38,935 bases of DNA from an uncultured Prevotellaceae bacterium (GTDB lineage Bacteria; Bacteroidota; Bacteroidia; Bacteroidales; Bacteroidaceae), in assembly GCA_902774925.1 (NCBI GenBank), contig CACYKE010000023.1, positions 1-38,935 of the forward strand, given 5' to 3'. The translations under genes and the position numbers were made by a program. Below the pieces are notes generated by a model. It was not told where the DNA came from and made no database searches. It saw only the letters and a list, made by a program, of their open reading frames with translations. Each line of letters begins with the position of its first letter. Within the stretch, counting starts at the first letter, position 1. Shown one piece after another: positions 1-9,910 of the stretch.

Positions 1-93
1 CACACTGCCATCGGCCTGCTTTGCCACTTTCCCGGTCTCAATTGTGATGGTTCTTCCATCAGGCAACTGAATACTTTTCGTAATTACGTTCAT
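1..93 (-). CDS. pnp: Polyribonucleotide nucleotidyltransferase (PNPase), N-terminal fragment
   Basis: Only the first 31 codons lie in the window; the gene continues beyond position 1. Reading from the ATG at 93-91, the protein begins [19 protein letters not shown] and goes on to [11 protein letters not shown], which matches the start of the first RNase PH domain of Bacteroidetes PNPase as I know it. PNPase degrades RNA 3' to 5' using phosphate and works in the cytoplasm. The start is supported by an upstream -7 box (156-149) and an AT-rich leader of about 50 nt. With 31 residues visible, the call rests on N-terminal similarity alone. Confidence 0.8.
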   Translation of the reverse strand, partial: MNVITKSIQLPDGRTITIETGKVAKQADGSV

Positions 94-148
94 CTTAAAT
101 TAAAACATCTAAAAATAAAAAATATGCGTCTTTGCGCAAAATCGGGCA

Positions 149-156
149 CAAAGGTA
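149..156 (-). promoter_or_regulatory. -7 box for pnp
   Basis: TACCTTTG on the minus strand fits the Bacteroidetes -7 consensus TAnnTTTG. It lies 55 nt upstream of the pnp ATG. No clear TTG is visible at the -33 position. Confidence 0.55.
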
Positions 157-240
157 CACATTATTATAATAAAAAACGAATATTCCCTGTTAGAATTATT
201 GTTTTTTAGGATTTAAACGCCACTGAAAGGCTCCTACAGA

Positions 241-1479
241 CTAAAGTATAAGCATTTTCAGGTTGTCTGGAGCAAAAAACTGTTGTGCTACATCTTGAAT
301 CTGGGCAGACGTCACTGCATCAATGTGAAGATTCAGTTCTTCGATGTTACGTTCATGACCATAATGCAGGAAATGTTTGGCGAAATCAAGGGCAAACTGC
401 TCACGATTGTCACAGGCTATAGCCAGCTGTCCTTTCAGTTGGCGCTTGGCAGCCTGCAACTGCCGCTCCGAAAGTGAATGCTGCATGACACGATCCAGTT
501 CACGATGTACCAAACGCAGACAACGCTTCACATCGTGATGGTCACAACCGAAATAAACGCTCCAACAGCCTGTATCACTATAACTGACCATCGAACTCTC
601 AACAGTATAGACTAACCCATGACGTTCACGCAAAGAGAGATTCAAGCGGGCATTCATACCAGGGCCTCCAAGAATATTGTTTAGCAGGAATAGTGGCATA
701 CGACGAGGGTCGTCAAAATTGAAAGTTTGACAGCCCAACATAACGTGAGCCTGATGATGTTGGGAGGACTCAGTGGGCTTGGCGGGCTCGGCGGGAAAAC
801 CGCTGAGCACAGTGTTCTCGGCTGTTTGGCCGTCGAGTGTAGAGCAGGCAGGGGGAACGACAGTCGTTTTTTCCAAACTTTTTACCAGACGTGCAAAGTT
901 CACATTCCCATAAACAAAGAATATGGCGTTGTCGGGCCGGTAATAACGATGAGTAAACTGCAGGGCATGCTGGGTGGTAAATTGCTGCACCCGTTCACGT
1001 GTCCCCAAAATATTATGCCCTAAAGGATGGCTCTGGAAAATGAGGTTTTCGAACTCGTCATAAATCAGTTCGGCAGGCGTGTCGTTATAGCTTTCTATCT
1101 CGTCACAGATGACATCAATCTCATGTTCCAGCTCGTGTTGAGGGTATTCACTGCAAAAAACAATATCGCAAAGCAAGTCAACTGCTCGCATAAAATGCTC
1201 ACGCTGAATAGCGGCATAAAAAACGGTATCTTCCTTGTTGGTAAAGGCGTTAAGATCACCTCCCACACTCTCAAGGCAATTGAGAATTTGGAGTGCCGAA
1301 CGGTGGTTGGTTCCCTTGAACGTCGTATGCTCACAAAAGTGAGCTAATCCCTCTTCGCCCTGTAATTCGTGACGAGCACCGGCATTAATGCCGATGCCGC
1401 AATAAACGACTGGCGAAGTGGATAGCAGATGAATGACACGAAGGCCATTGCTGAGTGTTGCTGTGTTATATTTAGCCAT
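241..1479 (-). CDS. M16 family zinc metallopeptidase (pitrilysin/MPP-like)
   Basis: 412 aa. The open frame extends upstream to 2052, but that part is antisense to the PfkB gene. The ATG at 1479 directly follows a -7 box and starts a typical M16 sequence. The inverted zinc motif HFCEH is at residues 47-51, and Glu127, 76 residues later, is the expected third ligand (CDEIESYND). The N-terminal active half and a C-terminal half ending in FAPDNLKMLIL are both present, the usual length for a single-chain M16B peptidase. There is no signal peptide, so it is probably cytoplasmic. A Pro/Ala/Thr-rich linker around residues 210-240 (DNA about 755-850, GC-rich with short repeats) looks inserted relative to relatives. 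The substrate is unknown. Confidence 0.85.
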   Translation of the reverse strand: MAKYNTATLSNGLRVIHLLSTSPVVYCGIGINAGARHELQGEEGLAHFCEHTTFKGTNHRSALQILNCLESVGGDLNAFTNKEDTVFYAAIQREHFMRAVDLLCDIVFCSEYPQHELEHEIDVICDEIESYNDTPAELIYDEFENLIFQSHPLGHNILGTRERVQQFTTQHALQFTHRYYRPDNAIFFVYGNVNFARLVKSLEKTTVVPPACSTLDGQTAENTVLSGFPAEPAKPTESSQHHQAHVMLGCQTFNFDDPRRMPLFLLNNILGGPGMNARLNLSLRERHGLVYTVESSMVSYSDTGCWSVYFGCDHHDVKRCLRLVHRELDRVMQHSLSERQLQAAKRQLKGQLAIACDNREQFALDFAKHFLHYGHERNIEELNLHIDAVTSAQIQDVAQQFFAPDNLKMLIL

Positions 1480-1487
1480 AATCGACT

Positions 1488-1496
1488 GCAAAGGTA
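1488..1496 (-). promoter_or_regulatory. -7 box for the M16 peptidase gene, almost leaderless
   Basis: TACCTTTGC on the minus strand. Only 9 nt separate the last G of TACCTTTG from the ATG at 1479, so the predicted transcript has a leader of a few nucleotides. Confidence 0.6.
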
Positions 1497-1539
1497 CAAA
1501 AAAAACATAGTTCATAGGTCTTTTTTCAACTAAAAATCG

Positions 1540-1548
1540 TATCTTTGC
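1540..1548 (+). promoter_or_regulatory. -7 box for the PfkB kinase gene
   Basis: TATCTTTGC on the plus strand, 19 nt before the ATG at 1567. It is divergent from the M16 promoter; the two boxes are about 44 bp apart. Confidence 0.6.
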
Positions 1549-1566
1549 AGGCAAAACAACAAAACT

Positions 1567-2511
1567 ATGCGAAAAATTATTGGAATCGGCGAGACCGTAC
1601 TCGACATCATCTTCCGCAACGAACAACCCATTCAGGCTGTTCCTGGAGGCTCTACATTCAATGCTATCATATCGCTTAGCAGGGCTGGCGCAAAAACCAG
1701 CTTCATCAGTGAAACTGGCAACGACCGCATAGGACGGATGATAGTAAAGTTCCTGAATGATAACGGTTGTGAAGCTGGCTGCGTCAATATGTATCCAGAC
1801 TCGAAATCTCCGCTGTCGCTGGCGTTCTTGAACGAACAGAACGATGCGGAATACATCTTCTACAAAGACCATCCCCACGACCGTCTGGACTTTTCCTATC
1901 CCGACGTACAACCAGACGACATTGTGTTGTTTGGCTCGTACTACGTACTGAATCCCGTCATCCGACCTCAAGTGAAGGGTTTTCTTGACTATGCCCACGA
2001 ACGGGGAGCCATTCTCTACTACGATGTCAATTTCCGTGCTTCTCACCAACACGAAGTGATGAAACTAACACCGAACTTGTTAGAAAACTTCGAATTGGCA
2101 GATATCGTGAGAGGGTCTTCGGAAGACTTTGAGATTCTCTTCAAGAAAAGTGAAGCTGAACAGGTATATCGTTCGCAAATTATGTTCTACACCAAGAAGT
2201 TCATCTGCACCCATGCAGCAGACCCCATCCAGCTGTTTGCCGATAATGGACTTAGAAAACAATACCCTGTGGCGAAAACAGAGACGGTAAGTACAATTGG
2301 TGCTGGTGATAACTTCAACGCAGGATTCCTTTTTGGACTGCTGGTAAACAATATCACGCGTACTGACCTTGAAATGGGCCTGACTGAGGAACAATGGGAC
2401 AAGGTCGTAACAATGGGACAGAAGTTTTCTGCAGAAGTATGCCGCAGTCTTTACAACTACATTTCGCCCGAATTCGGAGCAGAACGAAAGAAAGAACTCA
2501 CGGAAGAATAA
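1567..2511 (+). CDS. PfkB/ribokinase family carbohydrate kinase
   Basis: 314 aa cytoplasmic protein. The N-terminal GIGETVLDIIF and the GGSTFNAIISLSRAG block (PfkB signature 1, substrate side) are followed near residues 243-249 by IGAGDNFNAGF, the PfkB signature 2 with the anion-hole GAGD and the catalytic Asp. The family transfers the gamma phosphate of ATP to a sugar hydroxyl. In Bacteroidales such genes are often annotated as fructokinase or 2-dehydro-3-deoxygluconokinase-like; the substrate cannot be read from the sequence. It is monocistronic, with its own promoter and a strong terminator that overlaps its 3' end. Confidence 0.88.
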   Translation: MRKIIGIGETVLDIIFRNEQPIQAVPGGSTFNAIISLSRAGAKTSFISETGNDRIGRMIVKFLNDNGCEAGCVNMYPDSKSPLSLAFLNEQNDAEYIFYKDHPHDRLDFSYPDVQPDDIVLFGSYYVLNPVIRPQVKGFLDYAHERGAILYYDVNFRASHQHEVMKLTPNLLENFELADIVRGSSEDFEILFKKSEAEQVYRSQIMFYTKKFICTHAADPIQLFADNGLRKQYPVAKTETVSTIGAGDNFNAGFLFGLLVNNITRTDLEMGLTEEQWDKVVTMGQKFSAEVCRSLYNYISPEFGAERKKELTEE

Positions 2512-2530
2512 CCCTCCGTGAGTTCTTTTA
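2491..2530 (+). terminator. Rho-independent terminator of the PfkB gene, possibly bidirectional
   Basis: A perfect 14-bp stem (2491-2504 with 2515-2528) closes a 10-nt loop (2505-2514), followed by a short U-rich run. The TAA stop codon (2509-2511) lies inside the loop, so the left arm is coding sequence. On the other strand the hairpin is followed by CTTTCTTTCG, so it could also stop transcripts of the convergent CotH-like gene. Confidence 0.85.
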
Positions 2531-2547
2531 TAATAGTCCGTATTCTT

Positions 2548-5007
2548 TTATTTTACCACTTTGCGGGCTTCACCGTTGCCATAGACAACGATGTTGATGC
2601 CTGACGAAAGTGATTGCTGGCGTTCGCCACGGAGGTTGTAGATGGCTTTCACGTCATCGTTGCATTCAGCCTTTTTCTCGCTGATACCTGAACCAATACT
2701 GAAAATGGCCTCAATACTCATCGACTTGCAACTTGCGGGCGTGAACACGAGTTCGTCGCCGTCATAATTCTCGGTCTTTTTACTGCCTGATGCAGGTGTC
2801 GTGGTGACTTTCCAACCTGCTATGGTCTTACCCTCGGGAGCCGTAGCAGTAATAGTCAGCTGACGGTTGGGGAAGAGTTTACCGTCGAAGACGCCTTCTG
2901 AGAGTTTGATGCCATTGACTGTAACATCTTCAGGCATATCGGCAACACCCTTGTTGATGGTCACAGGGAAGGCTGTGCCGAGGTTCCATTTTTTGCCAAT
3001 GTGGTTATAGAAATTATTGGGGCGACCTTCTGCCCATTGCTTAGCGGCATTGAACTTGTTCTCAATTTCGCTGCGATTGTCTACAGGCCACCACCAGCCG
3101 GGATTGTATTTGTCGCGATGAGCCACAAATTCCTCCATAGACTCAGCCTTGATGAGGTCAATGGTCTCGCCTGTTCCTTTGCCGTTCATGAAGTCACCCA
3201 TGTAAACGCAGCATTTGTCGATAAACAAATCCAGAATGTCCTTGTCTTCCAGCATGTTCTTGATAAGACGGGTTGCGGGCTCTGTGAATGCCCAGCTGTC
3301 ATTGGGATAATTGGCAGGATTGTAGAGCAGGTCGATGGTATTGTAGTTATTCTGACGACCATAAAGTCCGAGTCCGAAGTCGGTATCCTTGACGATGAAA
3401 CGCCAGATTTTAGGCAGGCCCGACTCTGTGTCATCGTCGTTGGGCCGCCAGAACACGATGTTATTGCCAGGGAAGTCGATATTGCCGTAGAAGAGGTTCA
3501 TGATCATGATATTCAGATATTCGCTGACATCCATCCACTGCTCGTATTCAGCCTTGGTATGGCCCTTCTCGCTATAGAAGGCCTTGAAGGCGTTATAGAA
3601 TGTTTCATCTTCACTACCCTTAAATTCCTCGATAAACTGGTCAACATTGTCTACCTTCTCGTGTGAGATTTCCACCATGTCGATATCCTCCAGATCGTTG
3701 TAGTTGCTGTAGATGTTGTCCTCGTTCGAACGCTCACGGATGTTCAGCATACCCATGTATTCACCGTTGATGTAGAGAACGGCTGAATGGCCTGCCTGCC
3801 AGTCGAGGTCTACATGGCCTGCCATCGTACGCTGGATAATGAGATCGCGAAAATACAGGTCACCGAAGTCATTACCACCATCACGGAGGGAGAACGACTT
3901 AAACTCTGTAATACCAGGCTTCTGGTCAGGGAAGAACTCATAAGAATAACGCTTTTGGTCGGGATCGAAGCGCTTGTTGGCATAGAACACCATCGACTTT
4001 AGTGCGTTCGAACGCGATTGTCCTCCCTGTATGCGCGTTTCACCCAGCTGGTTGAAAGCACTGTTGTCACTTCCTACAGGGAAGAACTCTATCATCACAG
4101 GACGACGCCAGTCGTGGGTTTTCTTGTCTTCCTTACTGTTATTATTGGCAAAAAGACCGATTTCCTTGTCATTCAGATATTTGTCGTTGGTCTGAACAGA
4201 GAATATGGGGAGGGTGATTTCCCTTGGGTGGAAGATGTACGACTGTGCCGAACTCATAGGTGACAGCCAGCCGTCGCAGAACAGTTTGGCACGAATCACC
4301 TTTGTCTTGCCGATATTGATGGGGTTCGTATATTTCGTGCTCTTACTGGTAGGTTCACTGCCGTCTGTCGTATAACGGATGACAGTACCCTCAGGAGCAC
4401 CTTCAGGCAGGTTCAGCTCCAATTGGAAGGCAGCATCACTAGAGGTCACAAAGCCCTCCTTGCCGAATACGGGAGCACCCAGGATATGCTTGGCGTCGCA
4501 AATCTCACCAGTATTAGCCTTACCAGGAGTCGGTGTAACCTGATAGCCCCATTTGTCGGCACCATCAGTCTCGCGACCGAAAGCCACATCGGGAGCAGGC
4601 ATCTTTTTCATGTCTGCAGGGAGACTATCAACAGGTTCGGCATCTTTACCCTTGAAGAGATAAAGCGTGCAACCCTTGCCTGACTCCAGGCGGAAATCTG
4701 CATGGAGACGATTGTCCTCCTTGCCCTCCTTGTCACAATAGATAATCACGTAACCACCAGCAGGCACTTGCTGATCAGGCAACTGCCAAGCCTTCTTCAC
4801 CTTGTTTTTGTTGCTGATCTTGTAATCCTTCAGGTTGATGGCTGCATCTGTGGGGTTATACAACTCCACCCACGAATCAGGAAATTCCTTGATGTCATCC
4901 ATGATACACTCGACATTCGACTGCATCAACTCATTAATCTTTAACGTTTGTGCTGTGGTACCGATGCTCAGTCCCACGAGCGAAAGAAAAATCAAATACT
5001 TTTTCAT
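2548..5007 (-). CDS. Secreted CotH-like protein with lamin-tail and chitobiase C-terminal-like domains
   Basis: 819 aa. A signal peptide (MKKYLIFLSLVGLSIGTTAQ) is followed by a lamin-tail domain (about 20-150, LKINELMQSN...DSWVELYNP), a CHB_HEX_C_1-like domain (about 175-265, IRYTTDGSEPT) and a CotH-type domain (about 280-620). The CotH part shows the FRDLIIQRTM and YINGEYMGMLNIRER blocks and WRFIVKDTDFGLGL near 535-548, the CotH equivalent of a kinase metal-binding Asp. CotH of Bacillus phosphorylates spore coat proteins; what bacteroidetal secreted CotH proteins modify is not known to me. The C-terminal 45 residues (IYNLRGERQQSLSSGINIV then ARKVVK) resemble the sorting or attachment tail common on Prevotella secreted proteins. 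Probably exported or surface exposed. Confidence 0.8.
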   Translation of the reverse strand: MKKYLIFLSLVGLSIGTTAQTLKINELMQSNVECIMDDIKEFPDSWVELYNPTDAAINLKDYKISNKNKVKKAWQLPDQQVPAGGYVIIYCDKEGKEDNRLHADFRLESGKGCTLYLFKGKDAEPVDSLPADMKKMPAPDVAFGRETDGADKWGYQVTPTPGKANTGEICDAKHILGAPVFGKEGFVTSSDAAFQLELNLPEGAPEGTVIRYTTDGSEPTSKSTKYTNPINIGKTKVIRAKLFCDGWLSPMSSAQSYIFHPREITLPIFSVQTNDKYLNDKEIGLFANNNSKEDKKTHDWRRPVMIEFFPVGSDNSAFNQLGETRIQGGQSRSNALKSMVFYANKRFDPDQKRYSYEFFPDQKPGITEFKSFSLRDGGNDFGDLYFRDLIIQRTMAGHVDLDWQAGHSAVLYINGEYMGMLNIRERSNEDNIYSNYNDLEDIDMVEISHEKVDNVDQFIEEFKGSEDETFYNAFKAFYSEKGHTKAEYEQWMDVSEYLNIMIMNLFYGNIDFPGNNIVFWRPNDDDTESGLPKIWRFIVKDTDFGLGLYGRQNNYNTIDLLYNPANYPNDSWAFTEPATRLIKNMLEDKDILDLFIDKCCVYMGDFMNGKGTGETIDLIKAESMEEFVAHRDKYNPGWWWPVDNRSEIENKFNAAKQWAEGRPNNFYNHIGKKWNLGTAFPVTINKGVADMPEDVTVNGIKLSEGVFDGKLFPNRQLTITATAPEGKTIAGWKVTTTPASGSKKTENYDGDELVFTPASCKSMSIEAIFSIGSGISEKKAECNDDVKAIYNLRGERQQSLSSGINIVVYGNGEARKVVK

Positions 5008-5052
5008 TGTCGTTTATAGTCGTTTTTAATATCTCTTTTGCAAAAAGTGATG

Positions 5053-5084
5053 CAAAGATACGAATAAGCAATCGGAATGCCAAA
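5053..5084 (-). promoter_or_regulatory. Promoter of the CotH-like gene (-33 and -7)
   Basis: On the minus strand TTTG (5084-5081), 20 nt, then TATCTTTG (5060-5053). This is an exact match to the Bacteroidetes arrangement TTTG-N19-21-TAnnTTTG. The leader to the ATG at 5007 is about 45 nt. Confidence 0.75.
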
Positions 5085-5106
5085 CATATTTGAGCATTTT
5101 CGATTG

Positions 5107-5146
5107 AAAAAACTCCTAGCGTAACATCCGAATAATAATCTGTTAC
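5107..5146 (-). terminator. Weak candidate terminator after the S41 protease gene
   Basis: A 6-bp stem (TGTTAC 5141-5146 with GTAACA 5121-5126) with a 14-nt loop is followed on the minus strand by a run of six T (5112-5107). The stem overlaps the stop codon. It is short, so this is tentative. Confidence 0.35.
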
Positions 5147-6714
5147 AATAGCTGCAGGGCGCGTTGGAGAATGTCGTTGGTTTCGCCCATAATAGTAAAG
5201 TATTCGTTCATCTCCCAGAGGTCGCGAGCGATGAGCGCTTTCAGTTGGAGGCGCAGATAAGGTAAGGTGCGCTGGAGTTCCTCGTCATCTTTGGGCTTGA
5301 TATTCTGCTTCTCAGCCTCAGCCATGATGCCGTCAATGACACTCTGGGGCACTTCGAAACGCTGACAATAGTCCTCAAAGGTCTTGTAGTCCCGATGCAA
5401 CTGTTTGCGGTTTTGGTCAACGTAGCGCAGATTGGCATTGATGACGAGCGATTTAGCCGCCAATTCCCGATGGAATCGCGTATATTTGGTGGTATCGAGG
5501 GGTACAAACTCGTCTGGCATGATGCCTCCGCCACCATAGACGACACGATGCTCCTTCAGCGTATAGTATTTCAGCGAGTCAGCAAAATGAACGCTGTCGG
5601 CACTCATCAACTCACCACTCTTCAGACGGTGGAGCATATCCTCGGCATAATCCTTTTGCTTGCCCTTCTCGTAAGGTTTCTGGATACAGCGACCAGAGGG
5701 CGTATAATAATGAGCAATGGTCAGGCGAATCATGGAACCATCTGGCAGGTCGATGGGTCGCTGGACGAGGCCTTTGCCAAAGGTTCGACGTCCGACGACA
5801 ATGCCTCGGTCGTGGTCCTGAATGGCTCCAGAGACAATCTCAGCAGCAGATGCCGTATAGCTGTCAACCAGGACAATGACCTTGCCTTTGGTGAACAATC
5901 CTCCACCCTTGGCCTTGTATTCGGTCCGCTGAGTCCGGCGCCCGTCGGTGTAAACAATAAGATCGCCAGCCTGCAGGAACTCCTCCGCAATCTTTACAGC
6001 TGTTTGGAGATAGCCTCCGCCATTCTCCTGCAAATCGAGAATAAGCGACTCCATGCCCGCCTTCGTCAGTTTGTTCATACTCTCGACGAACTCATCGTGC
6101 GTTGCAGCACCAAAACTGCCGATACGGATGTAGCCCACCTTGGGACGAACCATATAAGCGGCATCAATAGTGTGGATGGGAATCTTGTCGCGAACGACGT
6201 TAAACGTCAACGTGTCCTGTATGCCTCGACGCACAATGGCCAGCACAACTTTTGTTCCCTTAGGACCACGCAGACGTTTAATAATCTCTTCCTTGGGCAT
6301 CTTGACACCTGCGATAATGGTGTCGTTGACTTTAACAATACGATCGCCAGCAATGATGCCCACCTTTTCAGAAGGGCCATTGGTGACAGGCTGGATGACG
6401 AGCAACGTATCCTCAGCCATATTAAACTGCACACCAATGCCCTCGAAATTACCTTGCAAGGGTTCGTTGGCCGCTTTCACCTCCTTTGCTGTCAGGTAGC
6501 TGGAGTGAGGGTCGAGTTTCTCTAACATCCCACGAATGCCGTCCTCAACGAGCTTATCCTCGTTGACAGAGTCGACATAAAGATTGGTGACTGCCATCTC
6601 GGCAATCTGGAGTTTTCGCAAGGGTGAGTCCTCGCCCATGTTAATCCGAAACTGGGCAACAGCGCCTATTGAGAGCAGCGACAAAATCGCTGCACACAGC
6701 ATTTTCTTATTCAT
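5143..6714 (-). CDS. S41 family C-terminal processing peptidase (CtpA/Prc type)
   Basis: 523 aa. The start ATG (6714-6712) overlaps the parE stop by 8 nt; the longer open frame upstream runs through parE out of frame. A signal peptide ([21 protein letters not shown]) directs it to the periplasm. An N-terminal helical region with DPHSSYL (68-74) is followed by a PDZ domain (about 88-175, GIGVQF ... GDRIVKVND) and the S41 core. The core has [10 protein letters not shown] (227-236), the nucleophile Ser289 in SYTASAAE and the general base Lys314 in TFGKG. The Ser/Lys dyad is intact, so it should be active. The family cleaves near C-termini of envelope proteins. Third gene of the GNAT-parE-S41 operon. 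Confidence 0.9.
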   Translation of the reverse strand: MNKKMLCAAILSLLSIGAVAQFRINMGEDSPLRKLQIAEMAVTNLYVDSVNEDKLVEDGIRGMLEKLDPHSSYLTAKEVKAANEPLQGNFEGIGVQFNMAEDTLLVIQPVTNGPSEKVGIIAGDRIVKVNDTIIAGVKMPKEEIIKRLRGPKGTKVVLAIVRRGIQDTLTFNVVRDKIPIHTIDAAYMVRPKVGYIRIGSFGAATHDEFVESMNKLTKAGMESLILDLQENGGGYLQTAVKIAEEFLQAGDLIVYTDGRRTQRTEYKAKGGGLFTKGKVIVLVDSYTASAAEIVSGAIQDHDRGIVVGRRTFGKGLVQRPIDLPDGSMIRLTIAHYYTPSGRCIQKPYEKGKQKDYAEDMLHRLKSGELMSADSVHFADSLKYYTLKEHRVVYGGGGIMPDEFVPLDTTKYTRFHRELAAKSLVINANLRYVDQNRKQLHRDYKTFEDYCQRFEVPQSVIDGIMAEAEKQNIKPKDDEELQRTLPYLRLQLKALIARDLWEMNEYFTIMGETNDILQRALQLL

Positions 6715-8674
6715 AGTCGTAATCTTCGGGCTTGTCTTCCTCAATGACGAGGTTGTCGATGATGAAGTTTTGGCGCTCCATCGTGTTCTTGCCCATGTAG
6801 TATTCCAATAGTTTCTGTACTTGGTCGTTCTTGTGAAGGGTAACCTGTTCGAGACGAATTTCAGGACCGATGAAACCGGCAAATTCTTCAGGTGAAATCT
6901 CACCCAAACCTTTGAATCGGGTGATTTCAGGATCTGGGCCTAACTCCTGAATAGCTTTCTGACGCTCCTCTTCGCTATAGCAGTAACGGGTGAGGAAATC
7001 GCTTTTAGCTATTGGCGATTGGCTGTTGGCCTTTTTAGCATCTTCAGCTTCCAGAATCTTCTTGTTCTTAATCTTCGTACGCTTGTTGCGAACACGGAAC
7101 AAAGGCGTCTGGAGCACATAGACGTGACCCTTCTTAACAAGTTCAGGGAAGAACTGCAGAAAGAAAGTAATGATAAGCAAACGGATGTGCATACCGTCGA
7201 CATCAGCATCCGTTGCCACTATTACCTTATTATAACGCAGGGTGTCGAGACCTTCCTCAATATCGAGCGCAGCCTGAAGCAGATTGAACTCCTCGTTCTC
7301 GTAAACCACCTTCTTGGTAAGACCAAACGAGTTGAGTGGTTTTCCACGAAGCGAGAATACTGCCTGCGTGTTGACATCACGGCTCTTGGTGATGCTTCCG
7401 CTGGCAGAATCACCCTCTGTAATAAAGATACACGATTCCTCCTTACGCTCGTTCTTGACGTCGGAGAAGTGAACGCGACAGTCGCGCAACTTACGATTGT
7501 GCAGGTTAGCCTTCTTGGCACGCTCACGCGCCAGTTTGGTGACACCAGCCATTGCCTTACGCTCGCGCTCGCTCTCCTTCACCTTATTCTCAATGACCTC
7601 AGCGACGTCTTGATGGATGTGCAGGTAGTTGTCTACTTGCTGTTTGATGAAGTCGCCTACATATTTATTAATGGTATCCCCATCGGGAGCCATCTGCGTA
7701 GAACCCAACTTGATCTTTGTCTGGCTCTCGAAGACGGGTTCCTCGACGTTGATGGCGATAGCAGCTACCATACCTGTACGTATGTCGCCATACTCGTATT
7801 TGCCAAAGAACTCCTTGATGGTCTTGGCGATATGTTCCTTGAAGGCACTCTGATGAGTACCTCCCTGCGTGGTATGCTGTCCGTTGACGAACGAATAGTA
7901 CTCCTCACCGTACTGATTAGCATGAGTGAAGGCAATCTCAATATCCTCGCCCTTCAGGTGAATGATGGGATAGAGTGGGTCGTTGGTCATACGGTCCTTT
8001 AACAGGTCCTCCAATCCGTGACGACTGAGAATGCGTCGTCCGTTATACATAATGGCGAGACCTGTGTTCAAGTAAGTATAGTTGCGGAGCATGTTTTCTA
8101 CGATATCATCGTGGAAACTATACTCCTTAAACAATGTATTGTCAGGTTCGAAATAGATATAGGTACCAGTCTCGTCTTGCGTATCTTCAGTAACATCTGT
8201 CTGCAGGATGCCTCGCTCGAAAGTCGCCTTACGCACCTTTCCGTCACGATAGCTGGCAACCTCAAAATGCGTACTCAGCGCATTCACCGCCTTCACACCC
8301 ACACCATTCAGACCTACGGACTTCTTGAAAGCCTTCGAGTCGTATTTACCACCAGTGTTCAGCACGCTGACAGCCTCGATGAGTTTGCCCTGAGGGATGC
8401 CTCGTCCGTAGTCGCGAACGGAGACACGCAGGTTTTCGTCGATAGTGATTTCCAGGCGGTCGCCTGCCTTCATCTTAAATTCGTCGATGGAGTTATCAAT
8501 GACTTCTTTCAACAAAACGTAGATACCGTCTTCGGGCAAAGAGCCATCGCCCAGACGTCCAATATACATTCCTGGACGAGTGCGGACGTGCTCCATATCC
8601 GACAAGTGCCGGATGTTGTCGTCGTCATATCTGACGACCTCTTCTTGGGGGATTATGTTATTCTCTTCAGACAT
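6707..8674 (-). CDS. parE: DNA topoisomerase IV subunit B (ParE)
   Basis: 655 aa. The ATG at 8674 ([19 protein letters not shown]) was chosen because the upstream part of the frame is out-of-frame GNAT coding sequence. GHKL ATPase motifs are intact: [20 protein letters not shown] and [14 protein letters not shown]. The TOPRIM motifs ITEGDSASG and [10 protein letters not shown] are intact, and the C-terminus has [15 protein letters not shown]. It lacks the long GyrB insertion, which favours ParE. With ParC it decatenates chromosomes. A stretch of about 30 residues around [20 protein letters not shown] looks inserted between the RVRN block and the YCYSEEER block; its DNA contains heptad repeats (7008-7035). 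The gene lies 22 bp downstream of the GNAT-like gene and overlaps the S41 gene by 8 nt. Confidence 0.92.
   Translation of the reverse strand: MSEENNIIPQEEVVRYDDDNIRHLSDMEHVRTRPGMYIGRLGDGSLPEDGIYVLLKEVIDNSIDEFKMKAGDRLEITIDENLRVSVRDYGRGIPQGKLIEAVSVLNTGGKYDSKAFKKSVGLNGVGVKAVNALSTHFEVASYRDGKVRKATFERGILQTDVTEDTQDETGTYIYFEPDNTLFKEYSFHDDIVENMLRNYTYLNTGLAIMYNGRRILSRHGLEDLLKDRMTNDPLYPIIHLKGEDIEIAFTHANQYGEEYYSFVNGQHTTQGGTHQSAFKEHIAKTIKEFFGKYEYGDIRTGMVAAIAINVEEPVFESQTKIKLGSTQMAPDGDTINKYVGDFIKQQVDNYLHIHQDVAEVIENKVKESERERKAMAGVTKLARERAKKANLHNRKLRDCRVHFSDVKNERKEESCIFITEGDSASGSITKSRDVNTQAVFSLRGKPLNSFGLTKKVVYENEEFNLLQAALDIEEGLDTLRYNKVIVATDADVDGMHIRLLIITFFLQFFPELVKKGHVYVLQTPLFRVRNKRTKIKNKKILEAEDAKKANSQSPIAKSDFLTRYCYSEEERQKAIQELGPDPEITRFKGLGEISPEEFAGFIGPEIRLEQVTLHKNDQVQKLLEYYMGKNTMERQNFIIDNLVIEEDKPEDYDYE
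7008..7035. repeat. Heptad repeat inside parE
   Basis: Four 7-bp units: GCTATTG, GCGATTG, GCTGTTG, GCCTTTT. They encode part of a lineage-specific insert ([12 protein letters not shown]) in the TOPRIM-proximal part of ParE. Confidence 0.65.
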
Positions 8675-8696
8675 ATTATAGATGAGGTTTTTCCGA

Positions 8697-9851
8697 TTAA
8701 ATGGGCTTTTTATAGCAACGACGGCGCTTATGCTGGATATGCTCCAAATACTGCCATTGGCTCTGCACCTTTTCGTTGGTTTCCATTTCGACGTTCGTCT
8801 CACCCCACTTAAAGCCAAACTTCTGATAGCGGGGGATGAGATCGTAGAACAGCAGGGCATTGGCACCCTTCTGCTGGTATTCAGGCAGGAAACCCACCAG
8901 CATCAGATCGAGACACTCGGCTTTATGGAATTTCAATGCTCTCAGACAGTGCCACCAACCAAAAGGCCATAAACGACCGTTTTTACATTTCTGCAAGGCG
9001 CGCGTCATATTGGTAATCGAGATGCCTATACCAATGACATCATGATCAGGCGTATTCCAGTCTTCTATCAGACAAAGCATGTCCATATCGAGCATGGGGA
9101 AATACATCTTCAGGTATTCGTCAATCTGGCGCTCCGTCATCTGAGAGTAGCCATAGAGGTTGCCAAACGACTTGTTGACCACGTCAAGCACTTTACGCCC
9201 ATACTGCTCTTTACCAAACACCTGACTGCGCTTAGGGTGAATAGGATGCAGGTTGTAGCGCTTCTGTACCAGTTCGGCCACCTTCTTGTATTTCTCAGGC
9301 ATTCCGTCTTTGGGGACGATGAGCTTATACTCAACATAATCATTATCTTTCTCCCAGCCGCCCAGCTGTTCCATGTGCTGAGGATAGTAGGGATAGTTGT
9401 AGATGGTAGCCATCGTGCCTAGCTGGTCGAAACCTTCGATGAGCATTCCTTCTGGATCCATATCCGTAAAGCCCAACGGACCGACTATTTGCGTCATTCC
9501 TTTCTCACGACCCCATTGTTCGACAGCCTCGAAAAGTGCCTTTGACACTTCTAAATCGTCGATGAAATCGACCCATCCAAAGCGCACGCTCTTAATATCC
9601 CAACGGTCGTTGGCACGATGGTTGATGATGCCTGCAATACGTCCAACGACCTTACCGTCCTTGTAGGCCAGGAAGTATTCGGCCTCGCAGAACTCGAAGG
9701 CAGCATTTTTGTCCTTACTCAACGTGTGCTTCTCATCGGTATACAGGTTAGGTGCGTCGTAGGCATTGCCTCGATACAAATCGTAGTGAAGCTGAATGAA
9801 AGCATCGAGCTCCCGTTTGTTGGTGACTTTGCGAATCTCTACTGATGGCAT
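8697..9851 (-). CDS. GNAT-like N-acetyltransferase family protein
   Basis: 384 aa, cytoplasmic. The segment about 60-160 reads like a GNAT fold ([23 protein letters not shown], then [22 protein letters not shown]). The C-terminal half has a second GNAT-like half ([23 protein letters not shown]), a plausible acetyl-CoA pyrophosphate loop (around QQKGAN). Proteins of this length and shape are common uncharacterised neighbours in Bacteroidales. The substrate is unknown. It is first in the operon with parE, 22 bp upstream of it. Confidence 0.7.
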   Translation of the reverse strand: MPSVEIRKVTNKRELDAFIQLHYDLYRGNAYDAPNLYTDEKHTLSKDKNAAFEFCEAEYFLAYKDGKVVGRIAGIINHRANDRWDIKSVRFGWVDFIDDLEVSKALFEAVEQWGREKGMTQIVGPLGFTDMDPEGMLIEGFDQLGTMATIYNYPYYPQHMEQLGGWEKDNDYVEYKLIVPKDGMPEKYKKVAELVQKRYNLHPIHPKRSQVFGKEQYGRKVLDVVNKSFGNLYGYSQMTERQIDEYLKMYFPMLDMDMLCLIEDWNTPDHDVIGIGISITNMTRALQKCKNGRLWPFGWWHCLRALKFHKAECLDLMLVGFLPEYQQKGANALLFYDLIPRYQKFGFKWGETNVEMETNEKVQSQWQYLEHIQHKRRRCYKKPI

Positions 9852-9873
9852 AAGCTATTTCTTCTTTAATTTT

Positions 9874-9882
9874 GCAAAGGTA
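9874..9882 (-). promoter_or_regulatory. -7 box of the GNAT-parE-S41 operon
   Basis: TACCTTTGC on the minus strand, 23 nt before the ATG at 9851. An A-rich stretch with two GCAAAAA words 10 bp apart (9884-9900) lies just upstream. Confidence 0.65.
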
Positions 9883-9910
9883 AGCAAAAAGGAGCAAAAA
9901 GCCAAATTAA

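Noticed and set aside
1480-2052. N-terminal extension of the M16 frame to 603 aa
   Set aside because: It lies antisense to the PfkB gene, and the promoter and conserved M16 start place the ATG at 1479.
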